The notes below the pieces were generated by a model. That model saw nothing but the letters and a program-made list of their open reading frames with translations. It was not told where the DNA came from and ran no database searches. Of a stretch of DNA of 40,304 nt, positions 1 through 10,300 are shown piece by piece. This DNA is from HGM04593 sp045634305. GTDB taxonomy: Bacteria; Bacteroidota; Bacteroidia; Bacteroidales; Bacteroidaceae. The position numbers and the translations under genes were made by a program. The first letter of the stretch is position 1. Every line of letters starts with the position of its first letter. The stretch covers positions 1 to 40,304 of the forward strand of contig JAZQZZ010000012.1 of assembly GCA_045634305.1 (NCBI GenBank). Direction: 5' to 3'.

Positions 1-116
1 TCCTAAAAAAACTTAGCTGTGCCGAGTTTAGGGATGAAAAAAGAGTTAGAAGCTGCCTGCCGGATGGTCACATCGCAGCGCTGAACTCCTAACTCCTCAT
101 ACCTAATTACTAACTA
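1..116. other. intergenic, no gene seen
   Basis: These 116 bases lie downstream of secA and cut into an unseen neighbour region. No open frame, strong hairpin or recognised motif is present. The segment contains short repeats of the form actcctaact, of a kind often seen in intergenic DNA. Confidence 0.5.
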
Positions 117-3100
117 TTAAAGTCCCTTACCGTGGCAGTTCTTGAACTTCTTGCCAGAGCCGCAGGGGCAGGGGTCGTTGCGGCCTACGGTGTGCTCGGC
201 GCGTACGGGCTCGCGGCGCTGGGCACGGGTGTCGTTCTGTGCGGCAGCCTGCTGGTTGCGGTCGGTGAGCTCGGCCTTGTTCTCCTGGTACTGCTGGCGG
301 CGCTGTGCGCGGGTCTCGATGGGTGCCTGGCGCACCTCGTCGGGCTCGCGCATGGGAATCTGTCCGCGCATGAGGATCGAGAGGGTCTTGTCGTTGATCT
401 TGTTGACCATGGCGTCGAAGAGGTTCACCGACTCAAGCTTGTAGATGAGCAAGGGGTCTTTCTGTTCGTAGCTGGCGTTGCGCACCGACTGCTTCAGCCC
501 GTCGAGCTCGCGCAGGTTCTCCTTCCATGCCTCGTCAATGACGTGCAGCATGATGGCCTTCTCGAAGGCTTTGACCACCTCGCGGCTGTCGCTCTCGTAG
601 GCGGCCTTGAGGTCGACGGGTATCTGATAGACGCGCTTGCCGTCGGTGATGGGCACGAGGATGCGCTCGAAGCGGCCTGCCTCACGCTCGTAGACCTGAC
701 GGATGACGGGGTTGGCGATCTGTGCCAGGCGCTCCATCTTGGCCTTGAAGCCTGCCATGGCGGCCTCGAAGGTGAGCTCCACAAGCTCGTCGGCCTTCTT
801 GCCGGTGTATTCCTGTTCGGTGAAGGGGCACTCGAGGGCGAGCACGCGGAAGAGCTCCATGCGGACGCCTTCATAGTCGCCCAGGTCGAGGATGCGCTCG
901 CAGCGGTCCCAGATCATGTTGGCAAGGTCCATGCCAATGCGCTCGCCCATGAGGGCGTGGCGGCGCTTGGTGTAGATGACGGTGCGCTGCTTGTTCATCA
1001 CATCGTCATATTCGAGCAGGTGCTTACGGGTGCCGAAGTGGTTCTCCTCGACCTTCTTCTGGGCATTCTCGATGCTCTTGGAGATCATCTTGTGCTCCAG
1101 CATCTCGCCCTCCTGGAAGCCCAGGCGGTCCATCACCTGTGAGATGCGGTCGGCAGCGAAGAGGCGCATGAGGTTGTCCTCCAATGATACGAAGAAGACG
1201 GATGAACCCACGTCGCCCTGACGGCCGGCACGACCACGCAGCTGGCGGTCTACACGACGGCTCTCGTGACGGTCGGTGCCGATGATGGCCAGACCGCCGG
1301 CGGCCTTCACCTCGTCGGTGAGCTTGATATCGGTACCACGACCCGCCATGTTGGTGGCGATGGTCACGGTGCCCTTCTGTCCTGCCTGAGCCACGATGTC
1401 GGCCTCCTTCTGGTGGAGCTTGGCGTTGAGCACGTTGTGGGGTATCTTGCGTATGGTGAGCATACGGCTGAGCAGCTCACTGATCTCTACCGATGTGGTA
1501 CCCACGAGCACGGGGCGTCCCTCGGCCACCATCTTCTCCACCTCGGCGATGACAGCATTGTACCTCCCGCGGTGGGTCTTGTAGATGCGGTCGTGCATGT
1601 CGTTACGTGCGATGGGGCGGTTGGTGGGGATCACCACCACGTCGAGCTTGTAGATGTCCCACAACTCGCCTGCCTCGGTCTCGGCCGTACCGGTCATACC
1701 CGACAGCTTATGGTACATGCGGAAGTAGTTCTGCAGGGTGATGGTGGCAAAGGTCTGCGATGCTGCCTCCACCTTCACGCGCTCCTTGGCCTCGATGGCC
1801 TGGTGCAAGCCGTCGCTGTAGCGGCGACCCTCCATGATACGGCCGGTCTGCTCGTCGACGATCTTCACCTCGCCCGCTTCGGTCACGATATACTCGGTGT
1901 TCTTCTCGAACATGGTGTAGGCCTTGAGCAGCTGGTTGATGGTGTGCACGCGCTCGCTCTTGACGGCATAGTTGGTGAAGAGCTCGTCCTTCTTCTGCAG
2001 CAGCTCCTCCCCTTCGAGTCCGCTACCTTCGAGGGCCGACATCTCCGATGCGATGTCGGGCAATACGAAGAGCGTGGGGTCGGAAGCATTGCCGGTGATG
2101 AGCTCGATACCCTTGTCGGTGAGGTCTACGCTGTTCATCTTCTCGTCGATGACGAAGTAGAGCACGTCGGTAGCCTCGGGCATGCGGCGGTTGTTCTGCT
2201 CCATATAGATGGCCTCGGTCTTGAGCATACCGGTCTTGATGCCGGGCTCGCTGAGGAACTTGATCAGGGGCTTGTTCTTGGGCAACGCCTTATGGCTGCG
2301 GAAGAGGGACAGGAAACCTGCCTCTACCTCCTCCTGCTTCTCAGAGTATACGAGTCGCTTGGCGTCGGCAAGGAGCTGTGTGGCGAGGCGCTTCTGTGCC
2401 TCTACGAGACGCTCCACGAGGGGGCGCAGCTCGTCGAACAGCTGGTCGCTCTTCTTGGGAACGGGTCCTGAGATGATAAGCGGTGTACGGGCGTCGTCAA
2501 TGAGCACCGAGTCTACCTCGTCGACAATAGCATAGTTGTGCATGCGCTGTACAAGGTCGCTTGGCTGTGTTGCCATGTTGTCGCGCAAGTAGTCGAAACC
2601 GAACTCGTTGTTTGTACCGAATGTAATGTCGGCCAGGTATGCCTTACGGCGCTCGTCCGAGTTGGGGCGGTGCTTGTCGATGCAGTCGACGGTCAGGCCA
2701 TGGAACATGTAGAGAGGCCCCATCCACTCCGAGTCACGCTTTGCCAGATAGTCGTTGACTGTAACCACATGTACACCGTTGCCGGTGAGGGCATTCAGGA
2801 AAACAGGCAATGTCGCTACCAGGGTCTTTCCTTCACCTGTCGCCATCTCGGCAATCTTGCCTTTGTGCAATACAACGCCACCGAACAGCTGTACGTCGTA
2901 GTGTACCATGTTCCAAACGGTGTCGTTGCCGCCTGCCTGCCAATGGTTGCGGTAGATGGCCTTGTCGCCGTCAATTGTCACAAAGTCGAACTTCGCTGCG
3001 AACTCGCGGTCGGCCTCGGTTGCTGTAACAATAACCTCTTCGTTCTCGGCAAAGCGGCGTGCGCTGTCCTTTACAATTGCAAAAGCCTCGGGGAGTGCCT

Positions 3101-3413
3101 CGTCAAGAGCTTTGTCAAGCTTCTCAAGAACCTCTTTCTCCAGTTTGTCAATTTGCGCGAATATAGTTTCTCGTTTTTCGAGTTCAGTCTCTTCAATGCT
3201 TGCCTTCAGTGCTTCAATCTTTGCACGCTCCTCGGTTACTGTACCTTGTATCTTGGCCTTGAGCGCAGCCGAAGCTTCACGTAGACCATCGTTGCTCAAA
3301 GCCGAAATCGCAGGATATGCGGCCTTGACTTTCTCGACCCAAGGCTGAATCTCCTTCATGTCGCGGCTCGCCTTGTTTCCAAAAATCTTGCTTATAAATT
3401 CGTTAAAACCCAT
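117..3413 (-). CDS. secA: preprotein translocase ATPase SecA
   Basis: SecA is the cytosolic motor that drives unfolded preproteins through SecYEG. The 1098-residue product has the DEAD motor: Walker A ATGEGKT near residues 191-197, the VDEVDSVLIDDARTPLI motif near 300, and helicase motif QLRGRAGRQGD. The C-terminus carries the SEC-C zinc motif CPCGSGKKFKNCHG, which binds Zn2+ and SecB/ribosome. It is longer than the roughly 900 residues of E. coli SecA, because of an N-terminal helical insertion (about residues 55-110) and a further insertion inside the motor region, typical of Bacteroidetes SecA. The start is ATG at 3413; a Bacteroidetes -7 box (TATCTTTG, minus strand 3474-3467) lies about 55 bases upstream. 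GC content falls from about 70% in lines near the 3' end to about 40% in the N-terminal quarter. SecG is encoded elsewhere in the window (29492-29812). Confidence 0.98.
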   Translation of the reverse strand: MGFNEFISKIFGNKASRDMKEIQPWVEKVKAAYPAISALSNDGLREASAALKAKIQGTVTEERAKIEALKASIEETELEKRETIFAQIDKLEKEVLEKLDKALDEALPEAFAIVKDSARRFAENEEVIVTATEADREFAAKFDFVTIDGDKAIYRNHWQAGGNDTVWNMVHYDVQLFGGVVLHKGKIAEMATGEGKTLVATLPVFLNALTGNGVHVVTVNDYLAKRDSEWMGPLYMFHGLTVDCIDKHRPNSDERRKAYLADITFGTNNEFGFDYLRDNMATQPSDLVQRMHNYAIVDEVDSVLIDDARTPLIISGPVPKKSDQLFDELRPLVERLVEAQKRLATQLLADAKRLVYSEKQEEVEAGFLSLFRSHKALPKNKPLIKFLSEPGIKTGMLKTEAIYMEQNNRRMPEATDVLYFVIDEKMNSVDLTDKGIELITGNASDPTLFVLPDIASEMSALEGSGLEGEELLQKKDELFTNYAVKSERVHTINQLLKAYTMFEKNTEYIVTEAGEVKIVDEQTGRIMEGRRYSDGLHQAIEAKERVKVEAASQTFATITLQNYFRMYHKLSGMTGTAETEAGELWDIYKLDVVVIPTNRPIARNDMHDRIYKTHRGRYNAVIAEVEKMVAEGRPVLVGTTSVEISELLSRMLTIRKIPHNVLNAKLHQKEADIVAQAGQKGTVTIATNMAGRGTDIKLTDEVKAAGGLAIIGTDRHESRRVDRQLRGRAGRQGDVGSSVFFVSLEDNLMRLFAADRISQVMDRLGFQEGEMLEHKMISKSIENAQKKVEENHFGTRKHLLEYDDVMNKQRTVIYTKRRHALMGERIGMDLANMIWDRCERILDLGDYEGVRMELFRVLALECPFTEQEYTGKKADELVELTFEAAMAGFKAKMERLAQIANPVIRQVYEREAGRFERILVPITDGKRVYQIPVDLKAAYESDSREVVKAFEKAIMLHVIDEAWKENLRELDGLKQSVRNASYEQKDPLLIYKLESVNLFDAMVNKINDKTLSILMRGQIPMREPDEVRQAPIETRAQRRQQYQENKAELTDRNQQAAAQNDTRAQRREPVRAEHTVGRNDPCPCGSGKKFKNCHGKGL

Positions 3414-3646
3414 ATGATGTATTTTTTTATTCTTTACCTTGCGCTTTGGTAGCGCGCTATTACTTGCAAAGATAATGATAATTTGTTAAACTCTCCTTAT
3501 ATATTGCGTATTTAATTTCGCGTTTCTCATTCATACTCTTGCAAAAACCGTGCCAAAGCATCAACGATGGCAATATTTGGCATGTTTTGGTCAAAAACTG
3601 CCATATTTAAATTAAAAACTCCTATCTTCGCGAAAAATGATTTGCT

Positions 3647-5524
3647 ATGAAAAAGATATTTTTTGCAGTTTTGCCATTGTTGATGTTTCTTTTGGCATCG
3701 TGTGGCGGTGGTAGTAAGGTCTATTACGCACGTGATTTCGGTATTGTGCCGGGCACCGGTGAGGATATGACACAAGAGTTCGTAAAGGCTTTCGAGGTCA
3801 TCAAATCCGAGTGCAAGGGTGAGGTTAAGGCCGAGTTGGTCGTTGACTGCGGCGAGTACGATTTCTACCCCGACAGTGCCCTTGTGCGTGAATACTATGT
3901 CTCGAATCACGACCAGGACAACCCCAAGTGTGTGGCAATTGCGCTTGAGGGAATGAAGAATTTCACTCTCAAAAACCGCCCCACGCATAGCGGCAGCGAA
4001 TATGTCAACTTTATGATGAATGGCCGTATGTTGCCGGTGGCCATGGTAGGCTGCGAAAATTGTACGTTGGACGGTATTGCAGTAGATACGCGCGTGCCAC
4101 AGATTACTCAGGTAGAGGTGCTTGAGAATGCTGACGGATATATAACATACCGCATTGCACCATACGTGAACTACCGTATCGACAATGGACGCCTTGTCGT
4201 TTATGGCAGCAATTGGGAGATCGTTCCCGGATGGGGCATAGCCTTTGAAGGTGATACAAAGCATATCATATATACCACAAGCGATATCGGTGTCGGCACA
4301 TCGGGCGTCGAGGAAATTGAACCTCGCGTAATTCGTGCACCATGGAACGATGCACGCCTTGTACCCGGCAGTGTGATAGCCATGCGTTCGTACGCACGTC
4401 CCACACCCGGTATTTTTGTTGCTGAATGCAAGAATACAAGCCTGTTGAACTCCAGGGTGTTCTATGCCGAGGGTATGGGCTTGCTTGCCCAGATGAGCGA
4501 GAATATCACACTCGACGGTTTCCGCGTGTCGTTGCGTGATAACGAACGTTACTTTACTACTCAGGCCGATGCTACACACTTCTCGGGCTGCAAAGGTAAG
4601 ATAGTATCTGTCAATGGCTTCTACGAGGGAATGATGGACGATGCCATCAATGTGCACGGAACCTATCTGCGTGTCGTTGAACGCATTGATGATTATACGG
4701 CCGTTGGTCGCTACATGCATGGTCAAGCCTATGGCTTCTATTGGGGTGGCGCGGGCGACAGCGTGCAGTTCGTACGTTCCGACGTGATGGAAATCACCGA
4801 GGGTAACCGCGTTGTGGAGATTAAACCTTATAACAAAGAAATAGCTGATGGTTGTATGTCTCCCGATTATGAATTGAATTTCCAACTCGACGGCACTAAG
4901 GAGTTTAAAATCAAGTTCGAGAAAGCCTTGCCGGCCGATATAGCCAACGGTAACTATGGCATCGAGAATCTGGAGTGGACCCCCGAGGTATATTTCGCCG
5001 GCAATACAATCCGCAACAACCGTGCCCGTGGAGCGTTGTTCAGTACGCCCAAGAGCACACTTGTCGAGAATAACCTTTTCGACCACACATCGGGTACTGC
5101 AATCCTGCTTTGTGGCGATTGTAACGGCTGGTTCGAGACCGGTGCATGCCGCGATGTCGTTATCCGTAACAACCGCTTTGTCAATGCTCTCACAAGTATG
5201 TTCCAGTTTACAAACGGTATAATTTCTATCTACCCTGAAATACCCGACCTTGCATCGCAGACAAAATATTTCCACGGTGGTAACGGCAAGGGCGTTGTAA
5301 TAGAGAATAATGTTTTTGAAACTTTCGACGCTCCTATTGTCTATGCAAAATCGCTCGACGGCCTTGTCTTCCGTGGCAACAAGGTGGTGCAGAACAACGA
5401 TTTCAAGCCGTTCCACTGGAATAAACACCGTTTCTTGCTCGAAAAGGTGACAAACGTGACCATTGAGGACAATGAGTTCAGCAATGGCTTTGATGAGCAG
5501 AAGGATGTAATGTACCGTAATTGA
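3647..5524 (+). CDS. GH110-family alpha-1,3-galactosidase-like lipoprotein
   Basis: Predicted exo-acting alpha-galactosidase of family GH110, enzymes that remove terminal alpha-1,3-linked galactose (blood group B or linear B structures) from host glycans. The 625-residue product starts with a lipoprotein signal peptide ending in the lipobox LLASC (Cys19), so it should be anchored to a membrane, probably surface or periplasmic. The body reads as a right-handed parallel beta-helix with many short repeats such as LDGIAVD, LLNSRVFY, VIRNNRFVN and VIENNVFE. The stretch ADATHFSGCKG (about 307-317) followed by GMMDDAINVHGTYL (about 328-341) resembles the conserved GH110 core with adjacent Asp residues; the Asp-pair role is recalled from the family, not shown here. 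The gene ends in TGATG, overlapping the next start. Exact glycan specificity is not readable from sequence. Confidence 0.85.
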   Translation: MKKIFFAVLPLLMFLLASCGGGSKVYYARDFGIVPGTGEDMTQEFVKAFEVIKSECKGEVKAELVVDCGEYDFYPDSALVREYYVSNHDQDNPKCVAIALEGMKNFTLKNRPTHSGSEYVNFMMNGRMLPVAMVGCENCTLDGIAVDTRVPQITQVEVLENADGYITYRIAPYVNYRIDNGRLVVYGSNWEIVPGWGIAFEGDTKHIIYTTSDIGVGTSGVEEIEPRVIRAPWNDARLVPGSVIAMRSYARPTPGIFVAECKNTSLLNSRVFYAEGMGLLAQMSENITLDGFRVSLRDNERYFTTQADATHFSGCKGKIVSVNGFYEGMMDDAINVHGTYLRVVERIDDYTAVGRYMHGQAYGFYWGGAGDSVQFVRSDVMEITEGNRVVEIKPYNKEIADGCMSPDYELNFQLDGTKEFKIKFEKALPADIANGNYGIENLEWTPEVYFAGNTIRNNRARGALFSTPKSTLVENNLFDHTSGTAILLCGDCNGWFETGACRDVVIRNNRFVNALTSMFQFTNGIISIYPEIPDLASQTKYFHGGNGKGVVIENNVFETFDAPIVYAKSLDGLVFRGNKVVQNNDFKPFHWNKHRFLLEKVTNVTIEDNEFSNGFDEQKDVMYRN

Positions 5525-7161
5525 TGACTTCGCTGCATCGTTTTAAACAGGATATATCGGTTGTTGAAGCGCCACAGCGCTTCAACAACCCTTTTTACTA
5601 TTCGCCCCATGCGCTTTGTGTGATGGCTGCCGACGAGGTACGCGCCATGCTTGCTCAGGACAGCGCTGTTGTCGCCGATGCCTCTAAGGGGAAAATGTTC
5701 GGTGTTCTTGTGGTGCGCGACGGTCGCGGCTTTCTTGGATACCTCGCGGCCTTTTCGGGGCTTCTTGCAGGCAGCAACAACGTGGCTGGCTTTGTTCCGC
5801 CGGTGTTCGATTTGCAGTCCCCGGACGGTTATTTCAAGAAAGAAGAGAGTGAAATATCTGCTTTGAACAGAAAAATTAAAGAGACTGAATCCGGCGATGA
5901 ATATAATGCGGCGGTAACGGCTGTCAGTTATTTGAAGCATGAAATGGAACTGCAGCTCTCTGTCATGCGCGAAGCCATGCACAGCAGTAAGCAGCGCCGC
6001 AATGAGTTGCGCGCTGTTGGAACCCTCACGGCCGAAGAGGAGGCTGCATTGGTGCGCGAAAGTCAGTTTCAGAAAGCCGAGCTCAAACGCGCCACTGCAA
6101 GGTGGCAACAGCAGATTGCCGAGAGCGAGGCGGCTCTTGCTCCGTTCAAGCATTCAGTTGCGGCAATGAAAGATGAACGCAAGCGCCGTTCAGCAGCACT
6201 GCAACGTTGGCTCTTCGAACAGTTTAAGGTACTTAATGCCAATGGCAAGGAAAAAAGCCTGCTAGATATTTTTGCCGAATATTCGGGTATCATTCCGCCG
6301 GGTGGAGCGGGGGAGTGTGCAGCACCCAAACTTCTGCAATATGCTTATCTCAATTCCTTGACACCCATCGCGGTAGCTGAATTCTGGGTGGGTGCATCAC
6401 CGCAGGGCGAGGTGCGTCGCGACGGTTGTTTCTACGGTGCTTGCAAAAGTAAGTGCGAACCGATTCTTGGTTATATGTTGCAGGGACTCGATGTCGAGGA
6501 GAATGCGCTCGAAAAAGGTGGCGATATAAGCAATATAAAAATAGTTTTCGAAGATGAACATATAGTTGTGGTCGACAAACCGTCGGGTGTGCTTTCCGTG
6601 CCGGGGATTATGGGCAGCACATCGGTTCAGCAATGGTTGCGCGAAGAGTATCTGCGCAGCAATGAACTTTTTGTTGTGCATAGGCTTGATATGGCTACAT
6701 CGGGGCTACTGGTGGCTGCAAAGTCAATGGAAATCTATAAGGAACTGCAACGGCAGTTTGCAGCCCGCGAGGTCATGAAACAGTACACAGCTCTGCTCGA
6801 CGGTGTACCTCAAAGCAACGAGGGAATCATAGAACTGCCATTGGCCGCCGATTACGACAATCGTCCACGCCAGAAGGTCGATTATGCCAATGGCAAGCCT
6901 GCAGTGACCCGTTACAAGGTTGTCGGTACGGTCGAGCGCAATGGTCGCCAATGTGCGATTGTCTGCTTTGAACCCATTACAGGCCGCACGCACCAGTTGC
7001 GCGTCCATGCGGCCCACAAAGATGGGCTCGATTGTCCCATAGTGGGCGATGCCCTTTATGGTACATTGAATGAAAGGCTAATGCTCCATGCTTCGTGCAT
7101 CACGTTCGTACACCCTATAGACAAAGAGCCTGTGACATTCGAATCCAAACTGTTTGTTTAA
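5524..7161 (+). CDS. RluA-family pseudouridine synthase, long form
   Basis: Predicted RNA pseudouridine synthase acting on rRNA or tRNA uridine in the cytosol. The C-terminal half carries the RluA core: FEDEHIVVVDKPSGVLSVPG, the catalytic HRLDMATSGLLVAAK with its Asp, GRTHQLRVH, and the closing LMLHASCITFVHP. The N-terminal roughly 320 residues are extra compared with a standard RluA of about 220-320 residues. They include a charged coiled-coil region (about 110-230) and the segment GGAGECAAPKLLQYAY. Such long RluA forms are known in Bacteroidetes and some gamma-proteobacteria. The best start is the ATG at 5524, whose A is the last base of the upstream TGA stop (TGATG), so translation is probably coupled to the GH110 gene although the functions look unrelated. 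The exact target base cannot be assigned. Confidence 0.9.
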   Translation: MTSLHRFKQDISVVEAPQRFNNPFYYSPHALCVMAADEVRAMLAQDSAVVADASKGKMFGVLVVRDGRGFLGYLAAFSGLLAGSNNVAGFVPPVFDLQSPDGYFKKEESEISALNRKIKETESGDEYNAAVTAVSYLKHEMELQLSVMREAMHSSKQRRNELRAVGTLTAEEEAALVRESQFQKAELKRATARWQQQIAESEAALAPFKHSVAAMKDERKRRSAALQRWLFEQFKVLNANGKEKSLLDIFAEYSGIIPPGGAGECAAPKLLQYAYLNSLTPIAVAEFWVGASPQGEVRRDGCFYGACKSKCEPILGYMLQGLDVEENALEKGGDISNIKIVFEDEHIVVVDKPSGVLSVPGIMGSTSVQQWLREEYLRSNELFVVHRLDMATSGLLVAAKSMEIYKELQRQFAAREVMKQYTALLDGVPQSNEGIIELPLAADYDNRPRQKVDYANGKPAVTRYKVVGTVERNGRQCAIVCFEPITGRTHQLRVHAAHKDGLDCPIVGDALYGTLNERLMLHASCITFVHPIDKEPVTFESKLFV

Positions 7162-7199
7162 AATTTACACACGTTATCATGTTGTGTATCAATATTTTA

Positions 7200-7208
7200 C
7201 CCCCCCCC
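7200..7208. repeat. C9 homopolymer tract
   Basis: An uninterrupted run of nine C residues lies about 118 bases upstream of the GH123-GH33 gene. A G8 run lies upstream of the related secreted gene at 23703. Such tracts can vary in length by slippage. A TAnnTTTG-like -7 box (TACATTTG, about 7286-7293) lies downstream, so the tract is outside the core promoter as I read it. Confidence 0.8.
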
Positions 7209-7325
7209 ATATTCTAGCGTGGGAAAAAACAACGCTCTTTAGTTGTTTACTGTTGATAGTTTTATTTAATTTGCATAATATTATTATACATTTGTTACTG
7301 AAATACAATATTAAACTTAAAATCT

Positions 7326-10300
7326 ATGAAATTGAAATCAATCCTTCTTTCGGCTTTGTCGGCTATGTTCATCAGCATGAGCGCGAGTGCACAAGGCGAC
7401 TACTATGTAAAGCATGGTGCCGATGTCAATGTCACGCACGCAACGCATTATCCCAAGGCGGTAGGTGTCGCAAATGTGCGCGGTGACCAGCAAGTGCTCG
7501 ACAATATTGCAAGCGCACCCCGCTGTGCTGCATATTTCGACAGGACATCGACAGTCTTTGAGGTGAAGAGCGGCGAGACAATCACTCCTCTGATCACCAT
7601 CAACGGTGCATGGATGCACGGCTATGTTTTTGTCGATTGGAACAGCAACAAGCAGTTCGATGTGAATGTAACCGGTGAAGGCCCTTATATAAAAGGCGAA
7701 GGCAACGAACTCATGTGCTGGTCGCTTTACAGCCACAACGGTAATGGCGACAATGGCTGGAACAGTGCCGGTCTCTACCAGGGTAGCGGCGATGTCCTTG
7801 CTCCCGGCTCATTCCGTGTTCCCGAGGGGCTTGAAGTTGGTGCAACCTACCGCATGCGTTATGCTATCCAGTGGAACAGCATAGACCCGACAGGCTCGTA
7901 TGCCAATTTTATCAGTGACGGTGGCTCAATAATTGATGTCACACTCAAGATCTCAGGTGTCGCATCCGAGGATGAACAGAATGCCTATCCCATTGACGAT
8001 TATTCCGAACCCCGTGTAGGTACAGTTCCCGATGAGGCTGCATGGAATGCCTTGCCCGATGGTCTGAATGCTGCATGGGCATCACGCGATGTTCACTATA
8101 AACTCCACGAAGTTCCACAGGTTACACAAAAAAACGAGGCTGCCATCCACGCTTGGAAAGGCGAGCGTGCAAACATTCAGGCTGTACTCTACAGCAAGAG
8201 CGACCAGGGTGTGCTTTCGGTGCGCATGACAGAATGGCAGAAGGATGGTAAGGCTACAGGTATCAAAGGTGGTGAAGCGCGTTTTGTGAACTATGTCATC
8301 ACCGACGACTATGTATCATGCGGCAACCACCCGATGACACTGCCGCAGTGGCTGGTAGCCGATGTCATTGACCAGGACAAACCGCATGCAGTCCCCGCAA
8401 TGGAGACACGTCCTGTGTGGTGTACTCTTGAGGTTCCCCGCGGCATTGAGGCCGGTGAATATACAACAGCCCTTGAGGTTGTCGATGCAAACGGTAATGT
8501 GGTAAAGAGCCTTGCACTTACAGTCAATGTAAACTCTCACTCGTTGCCAACTGTCGAAGAGCAGAAATTCCATCTCGACTTCTGGCAACAGCCATATGCC
8601 ATCAGCCGCTACTATGGCGTTGAGCGCTGGAGCGAGGAACACTACGAGGCGCTGCGTCCCTATCTGCAGGCACTTGGTCGTGCCGGTCAGCGTGTTGTCA
8701 GCGCAATTCTCTTCTATGAGCCATGGGGCGAGCAGACACACGACCTCTTTGACCCTATGGTGCAGACAACCAAGAAGAGCAATGGTACATGGGCTTATGA
8801 CTATACTGTTTTCGACAGATATGTTGAACTCTGTGCCGAGTATGGCATTACAAAGCAAATCAACTGCTTCAGCATGTTGCCATGGGACATGAGCTTCCGC
8901 TATTTCGATGAGGCTTCCGGTAGCTACAAGACACTCGCTACAACATATTCTTCAACCGAATACCGCGAACTGTGGACCAACTTCCTCACTGCCTTCAAGG
9001 CTCATTTGCAGCAGAAGGGCTGGTTTGAGAAGACTGTCATAGCCGTTGACGAGCGTGGCGAGGCTGCAATGCTCAAGGCTTATGAGATTGCCAATGCCCT
9101 TGGGTTCAAGATGGCCCTTGCCGGAAACTATCACAGCTCGCTCTGCAATATCCTGCACGACAAGTGTGTACAGCTTGGTCAGGAGCATTACTTTACGGCT
9201 GCGCAGCTTGCCGACCGCAAGTCGAAGAACCGTATTACCACATTCTACACCAGTTGTGCTAACAGCGAACCAAACATCTATACCAATTCACTTCCTGCCG
9301 AGGCTGCTTACCTGCCAATCTATGCGGCAAAGATGAACCTCGACGGCTATCTGCACTGGGCGTGGTGTAATTGGGACGAGCATCCGCTCACCGACAGCCG
9401 TTTCCGCAAGTTCGGTTCGGGCGATACCTACTGCTACTATCCAGGCAACCGCTCAAGTGTGCGTTTCGAGCGTCTTATCGAGGGCATACACCAATATGAG
9501 AAAATTCAGATTCTGCGCGAGGAGTACAAGAATGATAGCGAGAAACTGGCAGTCCTGAACGCGCTCTTGGGTAGTTTCTCAGGCTCCGTTGCCGGCGAGG
9601 ATTGCGCTGCTATGGTCAATGATCTCGAGGATTTCCTAAATGGCCTTGAGGTTGAAGTGCCCGTGGCAAAGGATGTCGTTACCGGATACTACCATCTGGT
9701 GGGCAAGGCAACTTCACGTGCCGAGCATCTCTATAACGATGCATTGCTCAACGGTAACAGTATGAAGTTTACTCTTCAGTCAAATTCAATGGTGAATACC
9801 AATAATGGTATATGGCACATCACAGTAAAGGATAACAACAAACTTGGCATCAAGAACGGTGACGGTAACCCTGTTGTTGCCGGTGCAAATTGGGGTAGCT
9901 CAATCGCGGGTTCATATACGGAACTTACTGTGGGTTCAACTACGGATGTCGGCGAGTTCCGATACTATTATTTCACAGAGGCACTCAACTGCACCAACGG
10001 TGGTGCGAACTTCAAGGTTGGTGGTATCGATTTTATCACGACCTGGGAGGGACATCCCGAAGCTGACGACAACCAATGGCGTTTTGAACCGGTAGACATG
10101 GAAGGCATGAACGTATATGATGTTGTTGTCGAGGGTAATGCCGACGTTTATGTTACATACGATGGCGGATATGCCTTCAATGGCGGTTTCTTTATCACAT
10201 CATCAGACATTGACGCTGCCGAGTTGTCTATAGGCATCGTCGGCAATGTGCTCAAGGGCGCCGATGTCAATATTGAGGGAAATACCATCAAGGTGACAAA

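Noticed and set aside
132..3348. Several long open frames on the plus strand across secA, up to 401 codons
   Set aside because: They lie antisense to secA, whose product has full family motifs. The open frames follow from its GC-rich codon use, and their products are low-complexity Leu/Val/Gly strings.
3527..5428. 633-codon minus-strand frame opposite the GH110-like gene
   Set aside because: It shows no family motif or signal peptide, while the plus-strand frame has a lipobox and GH110 motifs.
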